From an uncultured bacterium (GTDB lineage Bacteria > Fidelibacterota > Marinisomatia > Marinisomatales > UBA1611), in the NCBI GenBank assembly GCA_938092125.1, contig CALKMQ010000154.1, forward strand, positions 1-24,598: DNA of 24,598 nt, written 5' to 3'. The notes beneath the pieces were generated by a model that was not told where the DNA came from, did not search any database, and saw nothing but the letters and a program-made list of their open reading frames with translations. Of the stretch, positions 23,852-24,598 are shown piece by piece (the stretch's first letter is position 1; each line of letters opens with the position of its first letter). The translations under genes were made by a program, and so were the position numbers.

Positions 23852-24394
23852 TTAATCATTATTACAAATTTTTTGAAACCATAATATTCCAATAATTGTT
23901 TTTACATCAGTAATTTTATTTGACCAGACTAGTTCTAACGCTTTTTCTAGATTAGCTGGCATTAAATCAATGAATTCATCCGCTTCTTTATTTTGTTTTG
24001 TTTGGACTAAATCTGTAGCTAAGAATAAGTTCATTTTTTCATTTGCGAATCCAATTGCAGGATGAATATTTGCAATGAATTCTATCTTTTTTGATTTATA
24101 CCCAATTTCTTCTTCAAGTTCTCTTTTTGCACATTCTAAAGGACTTTCTCCGGGATCTAATTTACCTGCCGGCAGCTCAATGAACTCAGAACCGACTGCA
24201 TATCTAAATTGCCTAATTAAGGCAATTTTCCCATCAGGGAGTATAGGTATTATAACAGAAGCACCAGGATGATTTATCCATTCACGATTTCCTTTTTCCC
24301 CATTAGGAAGAAGAACATTATCTTTCCTTACATCTAAAAAGTCACCCTCATAAACAACTTTTGAGTTTATTTTTGTCTCTTTTAAATTTGTCAT
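23852..24394 (-). CDS. NUDIX hydrolase, ADP-ribose pyrophosphatase type
   Basis: The 180-residue protein carries an exact NUDIX box from Gly77: G77, E83, R91-E92-L93, E95-E96 and G98 match GX5EX7REUXEEXGU. Upstream, GEKGNREWINHPGAS and the IRQFRYAVG segment followed by IELPAGKLDPGE are typical of ADP-ribose pyrophosphatases of the NudF type. It probably hydrolyses ADP-ribose or related sugar nucleotides to AMP and a phosphate. The link to queG downstream is not obvious. It starts 15 bases after the stop of the TPR-like gene. Confidence 0.9.
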   Translation of the reverse strand: MTNLKETKINSKVVYEGDFLDVRKDNVLLPNGEKGNREWINHPGASVIIPILPDGKIALIRQFRYAVGSEFIELPAGKLDPGESPLECAKRELEEEIGYKSKKIEFIANIHPAIGFANEKMNLFLATDLVQTKQNKEADEFIDLMPANLEKALELVWSNKITDVKTIIGILWFQKICNND

Positions 24395-24409
24395 ATCAAA
24401 TGCAAAAAT

Positions 24410-24598
24410 TTACTTTTTATATGACTGATATATATTTTTAGCTTTTTTTATCCATTCCCAATCTGATGCATAATTATCATTTGATGGCACTACTTCCATA
24501 GCCTTTTCAATAAGGATAATAGCCTCATCTTTTCTTTTACCTTTGTACAAAGCCTGAGATAAATATACCATTTGAGCAATTTCTACATTGCCAGTATT
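24410..24598 (-). CDS. C-terminal end of a TPR-like protein, cut by window edge
   Basis: An open frame of 62 codons plus stop runs in from the right edge. The visible end reads like the last tetratricopeptide repeat, with VEIAQMVYLSQALYKGKRK followed by DEAIILIEKAMEVVPSN, then a short tail ending IYQSYKK. The repeat consensus (A at position 8, G-K-DEAI, and P near the end) supports helical repeats. Start and total length lie outside the window. It probably belongs to the same transcript as the NUDIX gene, whose ATG is 15 bases away. Confidence 0.7.
   Translation of the reverse strand, partial: NTGNVEIAQMVYLSQALYKGKRKDEAIILIEKAMEVVPSNDNYASDWEWIKKAKNIYQSYKK

Overview
The window is A+T-rich bacterial chromosome (about one third G+C by eye) with tightly packed genes. 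A TonB-dependent receptor, secreted outer-membrane-type proteins, a DUF3467 protein, fused ketoacid dehydrogenase E1, weak or absent Shine-Dalgarno sites and a Bacteroidota-like short QueG point to a Gram-negative of the FCB (Fibrobacterota-Chlorobiota-Bacteroidota) superphylum. A marine Marinimicrobia/SAR406-like lineage fits best, but this is inference, as no rRNA or marker tree is available. No tRNA, rRNA, CRISPR array, insertion sequence or prophage was seen, and every recognisable gene looks intact apart from two cut by the window edges.

Layout. 2-3532 (+): a TonB-dependent receptor already open at the left edge, with Asp/Asn/Gly-rich calcium-binding-type repeats in its barrel. 3647-4246 (+): a PAP2 lipid phosphatase. 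4243-5614 (-): DUF3467 protein, acidic zinc-ribbon protein and an unrecognised protein with a glycosyltransferase-9-like look. 5710-9037 (+): methylmalonyl-CoA mutase large subunit, a PAP2-related membrane protein and biotin protein ligase as a coupled run, then a ferritin-like protein. 9046-16499 (-): a seven-gene run, transcribed as peptidase E, CysQ-like phosphatase, ThyX, hexapeptide acyltransferase, fused E1 alpha/beta ketoacid dehydrogenase, FabD-like acyltransferase and glutaryl-CoA dehydrogenase. 16500-16826: a divergent control region with two short perfect palindromes. 16827-18996 (+): rng, rplU, rpmA and an intrinsic terminator. 19119-22220 (+): mdh and two secreted toastrack/beta-solenoid-like proteins. 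22225-24598 (-): QueG, an outer-membrane-type hypothetical, a NUDIX hydrolase and the C-terminal end of a TPR-like protein.

How the genes fit together. Much of the window is acyl-CoA and organic acid metabolism: methylmalonyl-CoA mutase beside biotin ligase (propionyl-CoA carboxylation and rearrangement), glutaryl-CoA dehydrogenase (lysine/tryptophan degradation), a branched-chain-type ketoacid dehydrogenase E1, and malate dehydrogenase. The most unusual unit is the E1 gene, translationally coupled by an 8-base overlap to a FabD-like acyltransferase. That acyltransferase keeps the catalytic Ser, His and Gln but has Met where malonyl-specific enzymes have the carboxylate-binding Arg. It may pass a non-carboxylated acyl group, possibly the product of the ketoacid dehydrogenase, to a carrier. 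The ThyX also has an unusual interrupted signature motif.
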